A model generated the notes under the pieces. That model ran no database searches. It had not been told where the DNA came from and saw nothing but the letters and a program-made list of their open reading frames with translations. Source: Vibrio superstes (GTDB lineage Bacteria; Pseudomonadota; Gammaproteobacteria; Enterobacterales; Vibrionaceae). Taken from it: a DNA stretch of 64,000 bases. Every line of letters begins with the position of its first letter. The first letter of the stretch is position 1. A program made the position numbers and the translations under genes. Location of the stretch: assembly GCF_003569005.1 (NCBI RefSeq), contig NZ_BCUR01000001.1, forward strand, positions 1,307,893 to 1,371,892, read 5' to 3'. Shown in pieces: positions 45,176 to 54,713 of the stretch.

Positions 45176-46052
45176 GAGGAGATTTTAAGGCGTTAAAAAG
45201 AACGCAAGGAGATTGCAATTTCGTAGATAACGGAAAGCATTAGCTTTGATGGTTTTAGCTTGGATAAAGTAGGGAGGACATTCAATAGCATGTCTTCTCA
45301 AAGAGATATTATCTCGACATAAAGATGAGTTGCTAATTTGGCAACCAACAACAATTGAACTAAACAGATGTGGAAAGGCATCGATTGTCTATATTTAGCT
45401 TTTAAAAGTAACATTTTGACGTACAATGCGTACCAAGTATTATATGTTGTTTTTGTCTGGAATATCCAATATTCTATTGTTGGCGCAAAATGGTAGCACG
45501 TGAAGACGATGGTTCGCGTACACTTCGTCACGTAGTTTACTGCCAGCAATTTGTGAATAGAAAGCGGCACTTTGATAATAGATATTGACGAGTCAGGCGC
45601 ATATAAAGATTAGATTTGAGAAAGGTGCCAAGTTCAGGCCCAGTTTAAGACACTTTAGCAACAACTGTGTTTCTCTAGGTCTAACCAAAGATGAAGTTTC
45701 TGTACGATTAAAAGTTTCGACTAAAGCAGATCTGATAACTTTAATCGATTGCTTTGCGCGAAGATTTTCTCTGCATTAGTGTGACTAGCGCTATACCGCG
45801 GATAACAAATGAACTTATCCTACAAAATGAAATCAAATGTGCTTAATAACCACATTTGAACGGGTGTATCACTAGTAATCTAGGGTGTAACCATGGCTTG
45901 ATGTTGAATAAGAGATATTCTGATAAGAGACAGTATTTGTCTCTAGTGGCTGTTAAATTTTAACTCGAGTCTTTCTTTGCATTTACCAACATCGCATGCA
46001 ATTAGGCTGAACACATTTATATGATTTTTGACTACTCGACCTACTGAAAATT
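45176..46052. other. Upstream region of the double-motor operon
   Basis: AT-rich. A TTG-started 64-codon frame at 45585-45779 (KIRFEKGAKFRPSLRHF) reads protein-like but lacks a ribosome binding site. The operon promoter is presumed within 45900-46050. Confidence 0.4.
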
Positions 46053-46400
46053 ATGAAAATAGAAGAATTTGTACAGCAAATCACCGCAGTAAATAGAGCT
46101 TGGAAAGTAGCTCAAGAAGATTGTGATAACTACATCAATACACATATAGCGAAAATATTGCAGGAGCAAAAGTCTGCCTGGCAGGTTGAGTTTTACCGGT
46201 CTTATCCTACAAGTGTTTGGTTTAAAACAGATGTAGAAAACTTTCCTTCTGGTGACGTTTTTAGCGTTAGATTTGGCAATGAAGCAGTCAGGTCTACAGA
46301 TGGAGATTCTAAATGGAATGCCGAACATATACCTAAGATTTTGCTTAAATCTCTTTTAACTGAATCAGAATACTTAATAGCTACACAACCAAAAGTTTGA
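46053..46400 (+). CDS. First gene of the double-motor operon, unknown
   Basis: 115 residues, no signal peptide or membrane segment. Helical N-terminus (KIEEFVQQITAVNRAWKVA), then a beta-rich middle. Its stop TGA lies within a few bases of the start of the ZorA-like gene, so translation is coupled. I do not recognise the family; the context makes a regulatory or accessory role for the first motor plausible. Confidence 0.6.
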   Translation: MKIEEFVQQITAVNRAWKVAQEDCDNYINTHIAKILQEQKSAWQVEFYRSYPTSVWFKTDVENFPSGDVFSVRFGNEAVRSTDGDSKWNAEHIPKILLKSLLTESEYLIATQPKV

Positions 46401-46402
46401 TT

Positions 46403-49021
46403 ATGTCCTTAATTAATATTGTATTTATCTCATTTACAGTCGTTCTAGCAATTAGCTGTCTGGCGAAACTTCTATCATCTAAAGCACGGCATACTAAGAC
46501 ACTTGAGAAGATAGAAACTTCCTTTGAGGAGTTGGTATCTAGCAGAGGTGTACCGCTCTTTCAATTGAGTGATGAAGCGCAACTCTTAGCGAGCCAATCA
46601 TGCGCGACACATAAAAGCAACAAGGGAAAGTTACTTTCTTTCGAAGATTCTTCAGTACTTCTACTTCGCTCTGTTGATTCAATTGTTACTCCTTTCAATA
46701 GTACTGCTTATAAATCGGTACCAGCAATACTTACAACAATAGGTATTTTGGGTACCTTTGTTGGTATTACTTTAGGTCTTGGTGCTCTTGACGGAATGAG
46801 TAAAGACTCCTCGAAACTCGTTGAACAAGCGATGGGGTTGATGGAAGGTTTAGGGACCGCATTTCTGACCTCAATCGCAGGTATGGCCGCTAGTTTTATT
46901 TTTATGATTATTCTTTCTTGGGCCATTGCAACTCAGGCTAAGAAGAGAAATGCACTTCTTCTCGAAATCCAACAAAGCTCAAAGTTGATCTCAGGTAATG
47001 ATTTACTTCATCAATTGGTAGAGCATCAAAAAGAGAGCAAAAATGATTTAGCTGATTTTTCTGGGCTTATATCAGCTATCCAGCAATTAGTTGCTAAACC
47101 ATCAGCGTTGTCAGCTTCTGAGTATCAAGAAATATCTGCTCGCAATACAGAAATTGTCGAAGGTAGAATTGATGAGCTTAAATCCGCCGTCTCTCACGAA
47201 TTACAATCTCTGCAACAAGATGAGCAGTTACTAGCAAAAACTATTGCTCAGAGCCTTTCGGATTCCCTCAAAACTGAAGTTACTCAGCCAATTGCGCATG
47301 AGCTGTCAGCAATCACTACTAAAGTCAGTGTTATTGATGCTTTAGTTGAGAAAACAGTTACTCAGGAGCAGTTTGAGGAGAGTCTTTCTCATTCAGTAAC
47401 TGTTCCAACCGTTCATAAACTGGAAGAGGTTATTACGGAAAACCGCCAGATGAACGAAGCGATGTTTGCTCTTTCAAGCGTACTTGAAAACTTTTCTGAG
47501 TCTCAGGCCACCCCCCTAACTGAAGAGCAGCTGGTCGACGCATTGAAGAAAGAGTTAGCAGAACCAATTGGTATTCGACTTAGTCAGAACAACCAAACTA
47601 CGCATGAGGTAAGCGAAGGAATCTCTGAACTATCAGTAGTTATGTCTCAACTTGTGAATTCTACTCTGACTCAAGAGCAATTGATCAATGCAATGCAAGC
47701 TGAACTGGAACAACCGATTAGGGCACGACTTGACCAAAACAACCAAACTGCCCATGAAATTAGTGAAGGTATCTCTGAACTAACGGAAATAACCTCACTA
47801 ATGAAGGGCTCTGCTTTGACTTATCAACAGTTGAGCAAAGTACTTCAAGACGAGGTACAAAACCCACTGAGTAGTCGCTTGGATCAAAATAACGAAACGG
47901 CAAATGAAATCAAACTTGGTATAGAAGACCTCTCGCGTTCGCGCATGGAAGAATTTGAGCACCTGGTTGAGAAAATGGGTGAAGAGGTAGTTCTGCCAGT
48001 AACTTCTGAACTGAGTGAAACAAACAAAATTGTGTCTCGTTTTGCAGATGTTACCGACGAACTGACCACACAGGTTGGTGAGTCAAACATTGAAATGGCG
48101 AAAGCTACCGCTGAGCTGGTGAAATTCCAAAACGATACTCTAGGCAAGCTAGATAGTTTTGCAGGTTCACTTGACCGTTCGTTAAATGAATTTGCAGACA
48201 ATAGTACCAAAGCGCTGTCTGAAATCTCTGAAGAAGTTACCGGTATTGTTAAGCTGGGCAATGAATCCATAGAGAAGCAGACTAAGGCCTTCTCAACCAT
48301 CATCGCAGACTCCAAGGAGATGTTTGACGAGCAGGCTAATACGCTTCGCACCGTCGGGGATGAATCCGCTAAGCTGATGAGCTGTGCTCGCCAAGAACTC
48401 GAAGCAGGTCTTGGTGATATTGATAGTAAGGTCGCTCGCATGTCAAATACTGTGCAAACAGAGCTTGAGAGTTTCAGAGATGCCTATCAAGCAAACCTAA
48501 CTCATTACTTTGAAGAACAGAATCGTCTACTCGATGATTCTTTGAATGAGCAGAAAAGTGGCCTGAACCAAGTAGTTGAGAACTTTAGAGGCGTCTTTGA
48601 AGAAGAGTACACCAAACGTAAAGAGCTTCTTAACGATCTAGATCAACAGTTCAAGCAGCTTGCAGATGCGGCAGATCGAGTCCAATCGATGGCGAAAGCG
48701 ATGGGATTAGAGAAAGCAACTTGGGCAAGTGAAATCCAGTTGGTTCAGCAGTCAATAGGGCGCCAAGTAACAGAACTTGGTAAAGCTTTCTCAGAGTCTT
48801 CCTCTCAGTTCGTGGCCGTTGCCTCGCAAATTCGCCCAGAGATGGATGATTACTTTAAGCGTGCAAATAAGTCAGTTGAAGAGTACTTCTCTTCATTTGA
48901 TGCTACTTCGTCTCGAATTTACGGTCGTTTGGATCGTGCAGTAGACCTAATGAGTACAGTCATTGAAGAAGCGCAACATGAAAAAGCCGAACTTGCTGAC
49001 AAGAAAGAGCAGGTCGTTTAA
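46403..49021 (+). CDS. ZorA-like MotA/ExbB-type channel protein 1, long repeat-bearing tail
   Basis: 872 residues from the ATG at 46403; a TTG at 46397 is also open. TM1 lies at about 3-22, a cytoplasmic loop follows, then two TM segments KSVPAILTTIGILGTFVGIT and GLGTAFLTSIAGMAASFIFM (about 105-175) form the MotA/TolQ/ExbB channel core. From about 185 to the C-terminus it is a very long predicted coiled-coil or helical tail. It contains three 50-residue repeats at about 372-521 and a diverged one before them. ZorA of Zorya systems has this plan: a channel plus a long intracellular tail. Expected to form a pentamer with a ZorB-like dimer at the inner membrane, driven by ion flow. TAATG overlap with the next gene. 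Confidence 0.85.
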   Translation: MSLINIVFISFTVVLAISCLAKLLSSKARHTKTLEKIETSFEELVSSRGVPLFQLSDEAQLLASQSCATHKSNKGKLLSFEDSSVLLLRSVDSIVTPFNSTAYKSVPAILTTIGILGTFVGITLGLGALDGMSKDSSKLVEQAMGLMEGLGTAFLTSIAGMAASFIFMIILSWAIATQAKKRNALLLEIQQSSKLISGNDLLHQLVEHQKESKNDLADFSGLISAIQQLVAKPSALSASEYQEISARNTEIVEGRIDELKSAVSHELQSLQQDEQLLAKTIAQSLSDSLKTEVTQPIAHELSAITTKVSVIDALVEKTVTQEQFEESLSHSVTVPTVHKLEEVITENRQMNEAMFALSSVLENFSESQATPLTEEQLVDALKKELAEPIGIRLSQNNQTTHEVSEGISELSVVMSQLVNSTLTQEQLINAMQAELEQPIRARLDQNNQTAHEISEGISELTEITSLMKGSALTYQQLSKVLQDEVQNPLSSRLDQNNETANEIKLGIEDLSRSRMEEFEHLVEKMGEEVVLPVTSELSETNKIVSRFADVTDELTTQVGESNIEMAKATAELVKFQNDTLGKLDSFAGSLDRSLNEFADNSTKALSEISEEVTGIVKLGNESIEKQTKAFSTIIADSKEMFDEQANTLRTVGDESAKLMSCARQELEAGLGDIDSKVARMSNTVQTELESFRDAYQANLTHYFEEQNRLLDDSLNEQKSGLNQVVENFRGVFEEEYTKRKELLNDLDQQFKQLADAADRVQSMAKAMGLEKATWASEIQLVQQSIGRQVTELGKAFSESSSQFVAVASQIRPEMDDYFKRANKSVEEYFSSFDATSSRIYGRLDRAVDLMSTVIEEAQHEKAELADKKEQVV
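47516..47965 (+). repeat. Three 150-bp in-frame repeats in the first ZorA-like tail
   Basis: Units start at 47516, 47666 and 47816, each coding for LTxEQL...LxxE...P(I/L)xxRLxQNNxTxxE(I/V)..GI..L. A weaker unit begins at 47357. The repeat is 50 residues, and conserved RLDQNN marks the centre. Confidence 0.8.
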
Positions 49022-49659
49022 TGGAAAACCTTACTGATTCTTCAGAAGAGCTAATCGACGAAACAGGTACCTGGCTATCAATTAGTGATTTGATGGCTGG
49101 CTTGCTAATGGTATTTGCTTTGCTACTGATAGCAACATTGGCTCAGCTGTTTCAATACCAAGAGCAATCAAAGAGCAACCGAGTTGTTATTATTGAGGAA
49201 ATTCAAAAAGGTTTAGAGAAAGCAGGTATCGAGTCTAAAGTCGACTTAGAAACAGGTTCCTTATCATTAATTGAAGGATTAAGTTTTTCAAATAATAGAT
49301 CTAGTCTGGACAAATCTTCGCGACAATTTTTAAACAAGTTGATCCCTATCTACAGCCAAGCGATCTTCTTAAACGAAAAAACGTCTGAAGAGGTTTTACA
49401 CTTGGTTATTGAAGGGCACTCTGCGCAAGGTGAAGGACAAGGACGTGCTATGTCATTGAGTTTAAGTCGAGCAGAGGCGGTGACATCTCATATAGAACAG
49501 ATGATATTTGCTTACAAAGGCCGTTTTATCGAGAAAATCTTACCAGCAGCTAGAGGTAATTTGGACGCAGACACAAACTTATCTGTTGTTCAGAACAGAA
49601 AAGTGGTTTTTCGTTTTGAGTTCAAGAGTCATGACTTGACCGAGCTAGTGGGTAAATAG
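49021..49659 (+). CDS. ZorB-like MotB/OmpA protein 1 (short, altered glycan site)
   Basis: 212 residues. A short cytoplasmic N-terminus, then one TM with the stator Asp23 in LSISDLMAGLLMVFALLL. The C-terminal OmpA-like domain shows IEGHSAQGEGQG and LSLSRAEAV. The consensus IEGHTD peptidoglycan-binding Asp is missing (HSA instead of HTD), so cell-wall binding may differ from the other two copies. Pairs with the preceding ZorA-like gene through a TAATG overlap. One base separates it from the next gene. Confidence 0.85.
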   Translation: MENLTDSSEELIDETGTWLSISDLMAGLLMVFALLLIATLAQLFQYQEQSKSNRVVIIEEIQKGLEKAGIESKVDLETGSLSLIEGLSFSNNRSSLDKSSRQFLNKLIPIYSQAIFLNEKTSEEVLHLVIEGHSAQGEGQGRAMSLSLSRAEAVTSHIEQMIFAYKGRFIEKILPAARGNLDADTNLSVVQNRKVVFRFEFKSHDLTELVGK

Positions 49660-49660
49660 A

Positions 49661-51082
49661 ATGAATCGAAACTCTTGGTTTTTAGAGCCAGCGTTGCCGT
49701 CAACCATAAAGGTTAGCTCTCTTACTCCTCCTCTAGGTGGAGGCAGTCATCAAAACCAGAATCCATCCAGCTCTTTTACGCAGAAGAAGCTCGTAGAGCT
49801 GATTGAAAAACTGGAAAAATCAGAGCCTTTGTCATCTCTTGAGTGGTTAATAGTGCTGCGCTCTGAAGAGGAATACCAGGGTCTTGAAGCATTAGAAAAA
49901 GAACGAGCAGTAAAAACAGTGTGGGCAGCTCTTGAAAGAGATGAAGAGAAGTTTTCAGAACTAGCTAAGAAGTTGGTTTCTGGGATGGCTCGCAACTATG
50001 TTGCTATAGCGAGCTGGCTGTTGGGTAGCTTCCCTCGTGTTTTGCCAAAGTCTTTTCCGAGGCTTATAAAACAACAAATAGAGATAGCGCGCTACTTGGT
50101 TGCGGAGCAATACTTGCTATGTGCAAAAGCGGCCTTGACCAATGGAAAGGGCATAGATCTGTTTTTCAGTGGCTTAGATCTTGAACATCAAGGTTCGCAT
50201 ATAATCGCTATCGCATTGCAGGCGGAAGTAGCAATGCCGTTGAACCCTTCCACTGCCCAACTGACTTGGTGGAGAAGCTGTCAAGACTTTGTTTCTGAAG
50301 ACAATACGATCGAGCAACTTGAGCGTCTGCTGGAAAAAACAAGATCTATTAGCAGTCATTCACCATTTGAAAAATGGATAAAGCATCGCTGCTTGCCTGA
50401 TTCTAAAAACACGATCTGGTATCGACTGTCAAAAGTATCGCAATTAAAGCTAAAGAGCTTTTTTAACGTTACTGAATATAAGTCGGTGTCAAAAATCTTC
50501 GAGCTTTTAATTGAGACCAGTGACGATAGCTCTCTCAACGAACGGCAGGTGAAGAACCTCAGAAGCCGTATCATGTTTTGGGCCAATTACAATGATGTAT
50601 TTAAACGAGTCCGTTTCTTTCTCACAGATAGGTCATCTTCGATTTTGAGAGACAAAGTGAATCTCGATGAGCTTCGTATTCAAACCATGACGTCGTCACC
50701 ACTCAATAATCAGAGTGAGATCTGCGTATTCGATATGGGTGACTACTTCTTGGTTGAGCGCTTTATTGGACCTCATTTTGATTTGGGAATTTTCGAACGA
50801 ACAGATGCGCTTGAGCAAGCATTATTTGAGAGCGAGTATTTGGATGCTGAGACTATCAGCCAATTAGAACCTGATTGGGTTCATGACCATCTGAGTTACT
50901 ACCAAAACCGGATCGCAAGATTTTTGAATAGCAAAGGAATAAGACCAGGAAAGAGAGCGCCAGCTCACTGGTTAAAATCGTTAGCCCCAGAACAACAAAG
51001 ACAAGTCGATGACGATAGAGACAGGCGTTATCGGAATATATTAGACAAAGCAACTTACTTTAAAACAGGAAGAAGATTCTAA
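49661..51082 (+). CDS. Unknown protein, possibly ZorC-like (EH_Signature-type)
   Basis: 473 residues, soluble, helix-rich. The C-terminal third carries RSRIMFWANYNDVFKRVRFF and SEICVFDMGDYFLVERFIG followed by HDHLSYYQNRIARFL. This resembles, to my eye, the EH_Signature region of ZorC proteins from type I Zorya: an FW-x-Y block, then an I-x-(V/D)-x-G-x-x-x-(V)-E strand and a later His. The match is by memory of the pattern, not a search. Position directly after ZorA/ZorB-like genes is also the ZorC position. The stop overlaps the next start (TAATG). Confidence 0.55.
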   Translation: MNRNSWFLEPALPSTIKVSSLTPPLGGGSHQNQNPSSSFTQKKLVELIEKLEKSEPLSSLEWLIVLRSEEEYQGLEALEKERAVKTVWAALERDEEKFSELAKKLVSGMARNYVAIASWLLGSFPRVLPKSFPRLIKQQIEIARYLVAEQYLLCAKAALTNGKGIDLFFSGLDLEHQGSHIIAIALQAEVAMPLNPSTAQLTWWRSCQDFVSEDNTIEQLERLLEKTRSISSHSPFEKWIKHRCLPDSKNTIWYRLSKVSQLKLKSFFNVTEYKSVSKIFELLIETSDDSSLNERQVKNLRSRIMFWANYNDVFKRVRFFLTDRSSSILRDKVNLDELRIQTMTSSPLNNQSEICVFDMGDYFLVERFIGPHFDLGIFERTDALEQALFESEYLDAETISQLEPDWVHDHLSYYQNRIARFLNSKGIRPGKRAPAHWLKSLAPEQQRQVDDDRDRRYRNILDKATYFKTGRRF

Positions 51083-52974
51083 TGAGTAGCATCTTTCAAG
51101 ACCCATTGACGATTACCTTTAGTGCATTAATCATCATTGGCGCACTAATTACAGCATTTAAATTGCATGGTGCGACCGGAAAATTGATTAAACAACTTAA
51201 TCAGGTAAACAGTGAACTTGGCAAGTTAAAGCACCAAGTTGAGTACGATGACAGCGGTAATGAAATTGAACAGGATTGGACTCCTAATTCAGCGTCTATT
51301 GCATATCAAAACTACGACAAGATGCATTCACTGATTCAAAAAGTAAAGTATCTAGCACCTTCATGGGGAGCTTATCGTAGAAGCATGCAGCTTCCGGATA
51401 CTCACTACACCCGCAAACAGGGGCAACCGCCAGCACTGAGAAATACTTTACAGGTTAACTCAGTATTCAATATGGAGACGGTTGTTGAGCCACATGTGAA
51501 TGTTCGTCAATACACGGCTATCCCGAACATGCTGACGGGCGCTGGTTTATTGTTTACCTTTGTTGGTTTGATGATAGGTATTGGTGAGGCTTCGGTAGGT
51601 CTAAGTTCATCAGATATTGAATCGGCTAAAGCTTCGTTAAACCCGCTTCTATCTGGCGCTAGCATTGCATTTACTACCTCTGTAGTGGGTATTATCTGCT
51701 CTATGATTTTCTCTTGGTATGAGAAGTCGCGCTTCCATAAATTAGAAATCACAGTGAAAGACTTTAGTGATTATTTAGCGTCGCATATTGAGATGATTGA
51801 CTCAGATAAATTGGCTGCGATGCAACTTGAAGCAACTGAAGCTCAGACAAAAGCACTGTCTGATTTCCAAGTGGACCAACAACGAATTACCGATGACACC
51901 ATTCGCCGTGTATCTCGTGAATTCCGAGAATCCTTACTGGAGACTGCAGGCACAGAGATCAAGCAGATGGGTGTTGTCCTTCAGGAGATGAATACAGGGT
52001 TGTTGTCTAATATCGAGCGTTTCTCAGACGCGCAAGACAAGACATTGGAGACGACTTCGAAACTGACTTCTAATCTAGAGGCCTCGGTTCAAAGCTTGAC
52101 CCAACAGCTAGCGACTTCAGTGGATGAGATGTCGTCTCGTGAAAAAGAGGTGATTACTCACGTCGAGAGCGTAGTTTCGGCGATGACAGATACAGTTCAA
52201 ACGAAAGTAGTGGAGATTTCTGAGAACTACACAACCACCATGCGCGAAACGTCCGCTGAGTTTGCGAATATCCCGCAGCAGTTGGCTCAGCTAACGTCTG
52301 AACACATGAATAGTTCATTGCAGCAATATCAAACACTGACCAGTGAAATGTTGCCACAGATGCTAGAGCAGGTAGCAGAGAGTCTGAGTGAGCAGGTTTC
52401 TAATCTAGCTCAGCAGATGCGCACTGCAGAGTCTGCTGTAGCAGATTCGATAGCTCAACTTCCTTATGTGGTTGATAGTTTCAAGAAGATGAATACAGAG
52501 CTCGTTGGCAATGTTCAAGTGGTTAATCAGCTGAACTCAAGCTCGATGAACTGCTTGGAAGGATTCAACCAAGTGATGACTAACTTAAACTCTGCATCGC
52601 ATCAGTTCGTTGAGGCTAACCAACAAACAAGTGACACGCTTCAGCAGTTCCAAGGCTTGGTTGAGCAAGTTCAAGTTAGCGTTATGACTACCGGCCAATC
52701 AAACAAAGCTATCTCAAATGCCGCAGAGCAACTGAATTCACTTGTTTCCTCGCAGGCTGGTTTTGCTGCTCAGTTTGAAGCTTCTCTGAATCAGTCTTTT
52801 GATCAACTCAATCAAGGCTTAGAACAATACGTTACCCACGCAAATAACCAGCTACTGAACATGGACAGCAAGTCTGCAGATGTTGCTAACAACCTAATGG
52901 AAGCGGCGAATGAGATTGGTGCGCTAGTAAACGATCTTTCGAGTACTGAGTATAAGAAGGCAGCTCAAGCGTGA
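51082..52974 (+). CDS. ZorA-like MotA/ExbB-type channel protein 2
   Basis: 630 residues. TM1 at about 9-26, a loop of about 120 residues, then TM2 and TM3 (IPNMLTGAGLLFTFVGLMIG and GASIAFTTSVVGIICSMIF, about 148-215), the MotA/ExbB core. A long helical tail from about 230 to 630 is rich in Gln, Ser and Glu. It is clearly related in layout but not close in sequence to the first ZorA-like protein: loop longer, tail unrepeated. The start overlaps the preceding stop and the GTG of the next gene overlaps its own stop, so it belongs to the same operon. Confidence 0.87.
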   Translation: MSSIFQDPLTITFSALIIIGALITAFKLHGATGKLIKQLNQVNSELGKLKHQVEYDDSGNEIEQDWTPNSASIAYQNYDKMHSLIQKVKYLAPSWGAYRRSMQLPDTHYTRKQGQPPALRNTLQVNSVFNMETVVEPHVNVRQYTAIPNMLTGAGLLFTFVGLMIGIGEASVGLSSSDIESAKASLNPLLSGASIAFTTSVVGIICSMIFSWYEKSRFHKLEITVKDFSDYLASHIEMIDSDKLAAMQLEATEAQTKALSDFQVDQQRITDDTIRRVSREFRESLLETAGTEIKQMGVVLQEMNTGLLSNIERFSDAQDKTLETTSKLTSNLEASVQSLTQQLATSVDEMSSREKEVITHVESVVSAMTDTVQTKVVEISENYTTTMRETSAEFANIPQQLAQLTSEHMNSSLQQYQTLTSEMLPQMLEQVAESLSEQVSNLAQQMRTAESAVADSIAQLPYVVDSFKKMNTELVGNVQVVNQLNSSSMNCLEGFNQVMTNLNSASHQFVEANQQTSDTLQQFQGLVEQVQVSVMTTGQSNKAISNAAEQLNSLVSSQAGFAAQFEASLNQSFDQLNQGLEQYVTHANNQLLNMDSKSADVANNLMEAANEIGALVNDLSSTEYKKAAQA

Positions 52975-53747
52975 GAATAAAGAGACACGGTGAAGAATCA
53001 AGCTACATGATGTCTGTTTCAGACATCATGTCTGGTTTGATGTTCATCTTCATAATTACCCTTGCGATCTTTGTTATCGACTTCTTGATTTCGTCGAGAG
53101 AACATGAAGAAAAGTTGCAAGAGTTGACTCAGATCCTGAGTAAATTTGAAGAGAATGATCGCATGCGTGGCGCCATGCTGACCGATATTCAAGATGCGCT
53201 AGCTAAACGTAGCATCGAGGTAGATATCGATGTGGAGCATGGTGTGCTTCGCCTAAATGAGAATGCTATCCGATTTTCTACGGGGTCGGCAGATCTGCGA
53301 GGAACGCAGCTAGACCGTTTGGAGGTTGTGGCTGAAGTACTAGCAGAGATTTTACCTTGTTATGGTAGTAACCAACCTGATAATGGAAAGTGTTTAGTTG
53401 ATACTCAGGGTAAGATTGATTCTGTCTTTATTGAAGGACACACGGACAATGTCCCTATTGGAGGGCGACTTGCTCAAAAGTATAAGGATAACTGGGAGCT
53501 ATCTGCGGATAGAGCCATGTTTACTTATCGTGAAGTTACTATCAGTCAGCCTCTGCTTGCTTCAATGCTAAATACCAATACTCAACCAGTGATCAGTGTG
53601 AGTGGCTACGGTGAGGGTAGGCCTGTTCCTGGACATGAACATCCTTATCCCAAAAGCGATCCTATCAACCGACGTATTGACTTCAGATTTATTATGACGC
53701 CACCAACAGTCACTGAGGCTCAAAATGCAATGGAGGGGAATCTCTGA
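52971..53747 (+). CDS. ZorB-like MotB/OmpA protein 2
   Basis: 258 residues, GTG start overlapping the preceding stop. TM with stator Asp18 in MSVSDIMSGLMFIFII. OmpA-like domain with IEGHTDNVPIGG, the canonical peptidoglycan-binding Asp, then DNWELSADRA and the RRIDFRF end. Two periplasmic cysteines (LPCYGS and NGKCL) could form a disulfide and are shared with the third copy. Forms a pair with ZorA-like protein 2. The stop overlaps the next start. Confidence 0.9.
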   Translation: MRIKRHGEESSYMMSVSDIMSGLMFIFIITLAIFVIDFLISSREHEEKLQELTQILSKFEENDRMRGAMLTDIQDALAKRSIEVDIDVEHGVLRLNENAIRFSTGSADLRGTQLDRLEVVAEVLAEILPCYGSNQPDNGKCLVDTQGKIDSVFIEGHTDNVPIGGRLAQKYKDNWELSADRAMFTYREVTISQPLLASMLNTNTQPVISVSGYGEGRPVPGHEHPYPKSDPINRRIDFRFIMTPPTVTEAQNAMEGNL

Positions 53748-54712
53748 TGAGTAACTTCAGAGTCGCATCGTCATTGACTCATGCTTCGAGGCATATAGGC
53801 TCGCAATTAATGAATCAATCTTGGGCACCGACAGATGATGAGTTGCGTATTGGCTTTAAGCATACAGAGCGTTTAGCTCAGCAAAAACAGTTAAACACCA
53901 AGAACGTTTCTCTCTACGGTCAGAGGGTTATGGCGCATTTATGTGTTTTAGAGCCCTCGAAGCGAGCTGCTATGGGTAATGTACTGGAAGTCGAAGATTT
54001 CTGGCCACAAGCTCACTCGGTTTTTAAGTCACGCAACGATGTCATTAGCTGTGATGTACTTCTAACCAATATAGATAATCTGGCTCAGTCCAAGCTTTCG
54101 ACGAAACTGCCAGAGCTAGCATCTGATATTTTTAATCTTTCATTAAATGTGAAGCTTGGTTCTAGTAGAGCTAAGCGCTTCGCATCCAATCATCAAGGAA
54201 CTTTAGATAAAGGTGTTAGTAGCTTTGTTGGAGGTATAGAAGCTCAGCAGCTAGAGTGGATAGATGAAAAATTTGAACTCTTTAGCAGCTTAACAACAGA
54301 ATTTGTCGATTCGCCTAATTTCCACTGGGTGAACCATTTCTTCCGCGTCTATGTGAAGCAAGGGTTTGTTTCTAATATCGATGTCTATTGTTCAGCAGAG
54401 ACGTTGTCCGAGCTTCGTCGCTACATACCTCAAAGCACAGCACTGAGAGAGATTAGCGGTAAGGACATTTACGTGGTCATGCAGATTGGAAACGCTGTTG
54501 TTGCTTACTCAACGCAAGCCGAGGAATGTTTTATCGCTGAGCTAGGCACTAAAGTAGCCACCTTTAATGAGGTTGTTTACCAGTTGCCAGTACTCAAGTA
54601 CAACCTAGGTATTCACTTGAGCAAAACCGGACTGTGGCAGTATCGAGCTTCATACATGCTAAAGAATGCGACAAAATTTGCACCTAAACGTGCTGACTAC
54701 ATGGTGAAGTAA
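53747..54712 (+). CDS. Unknown protein between two ZorB-like genes
   Basis: 321 residues, soluble, no membrane segment. The C-terminal half has DIYVVMQIGNAVVAYSTQ, which is distantly like the EICVFDMGDYFLVERF strand of the 473-residue protein at 49661, so it may be a diverged EH_Signature-type partner for the second motor. This is a weak resemblance. The start overlaps the ZorB-like stop (TGATG). One base separates it from the third ZorB-like gene. No function is claimed. Confidence 0.6.
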   Translation: MSNFRVASSLTHASRHIGSQLMNQSWAPTDDELRIGFKHTERLAQQKQLNTKNVSLYGQRVMAHLCVLEPSKRAAMGNVLEVEDFWPQAHSVFKSRNDVISCDVLLTNIDNLAQSKLSTKLPELASDIFNLSLNVKLGSSRAKRFASNHQGTLDKGVSSFVGGIEAQQLEWIDEKFELFSSLTTEFVDSPNFHWVNHFFRVYVKQGFVSNIDVYCSAETLSELRRYIPQSTALREISGKDIYVVMQIGNAVVAYSTQAEECFIAELGTKVATFNEVVYQLPVLKYNLGIHLSKTGLWQYRASYMLKNATKFAPKRADYMVK

Positions 54713-54713
54713 C

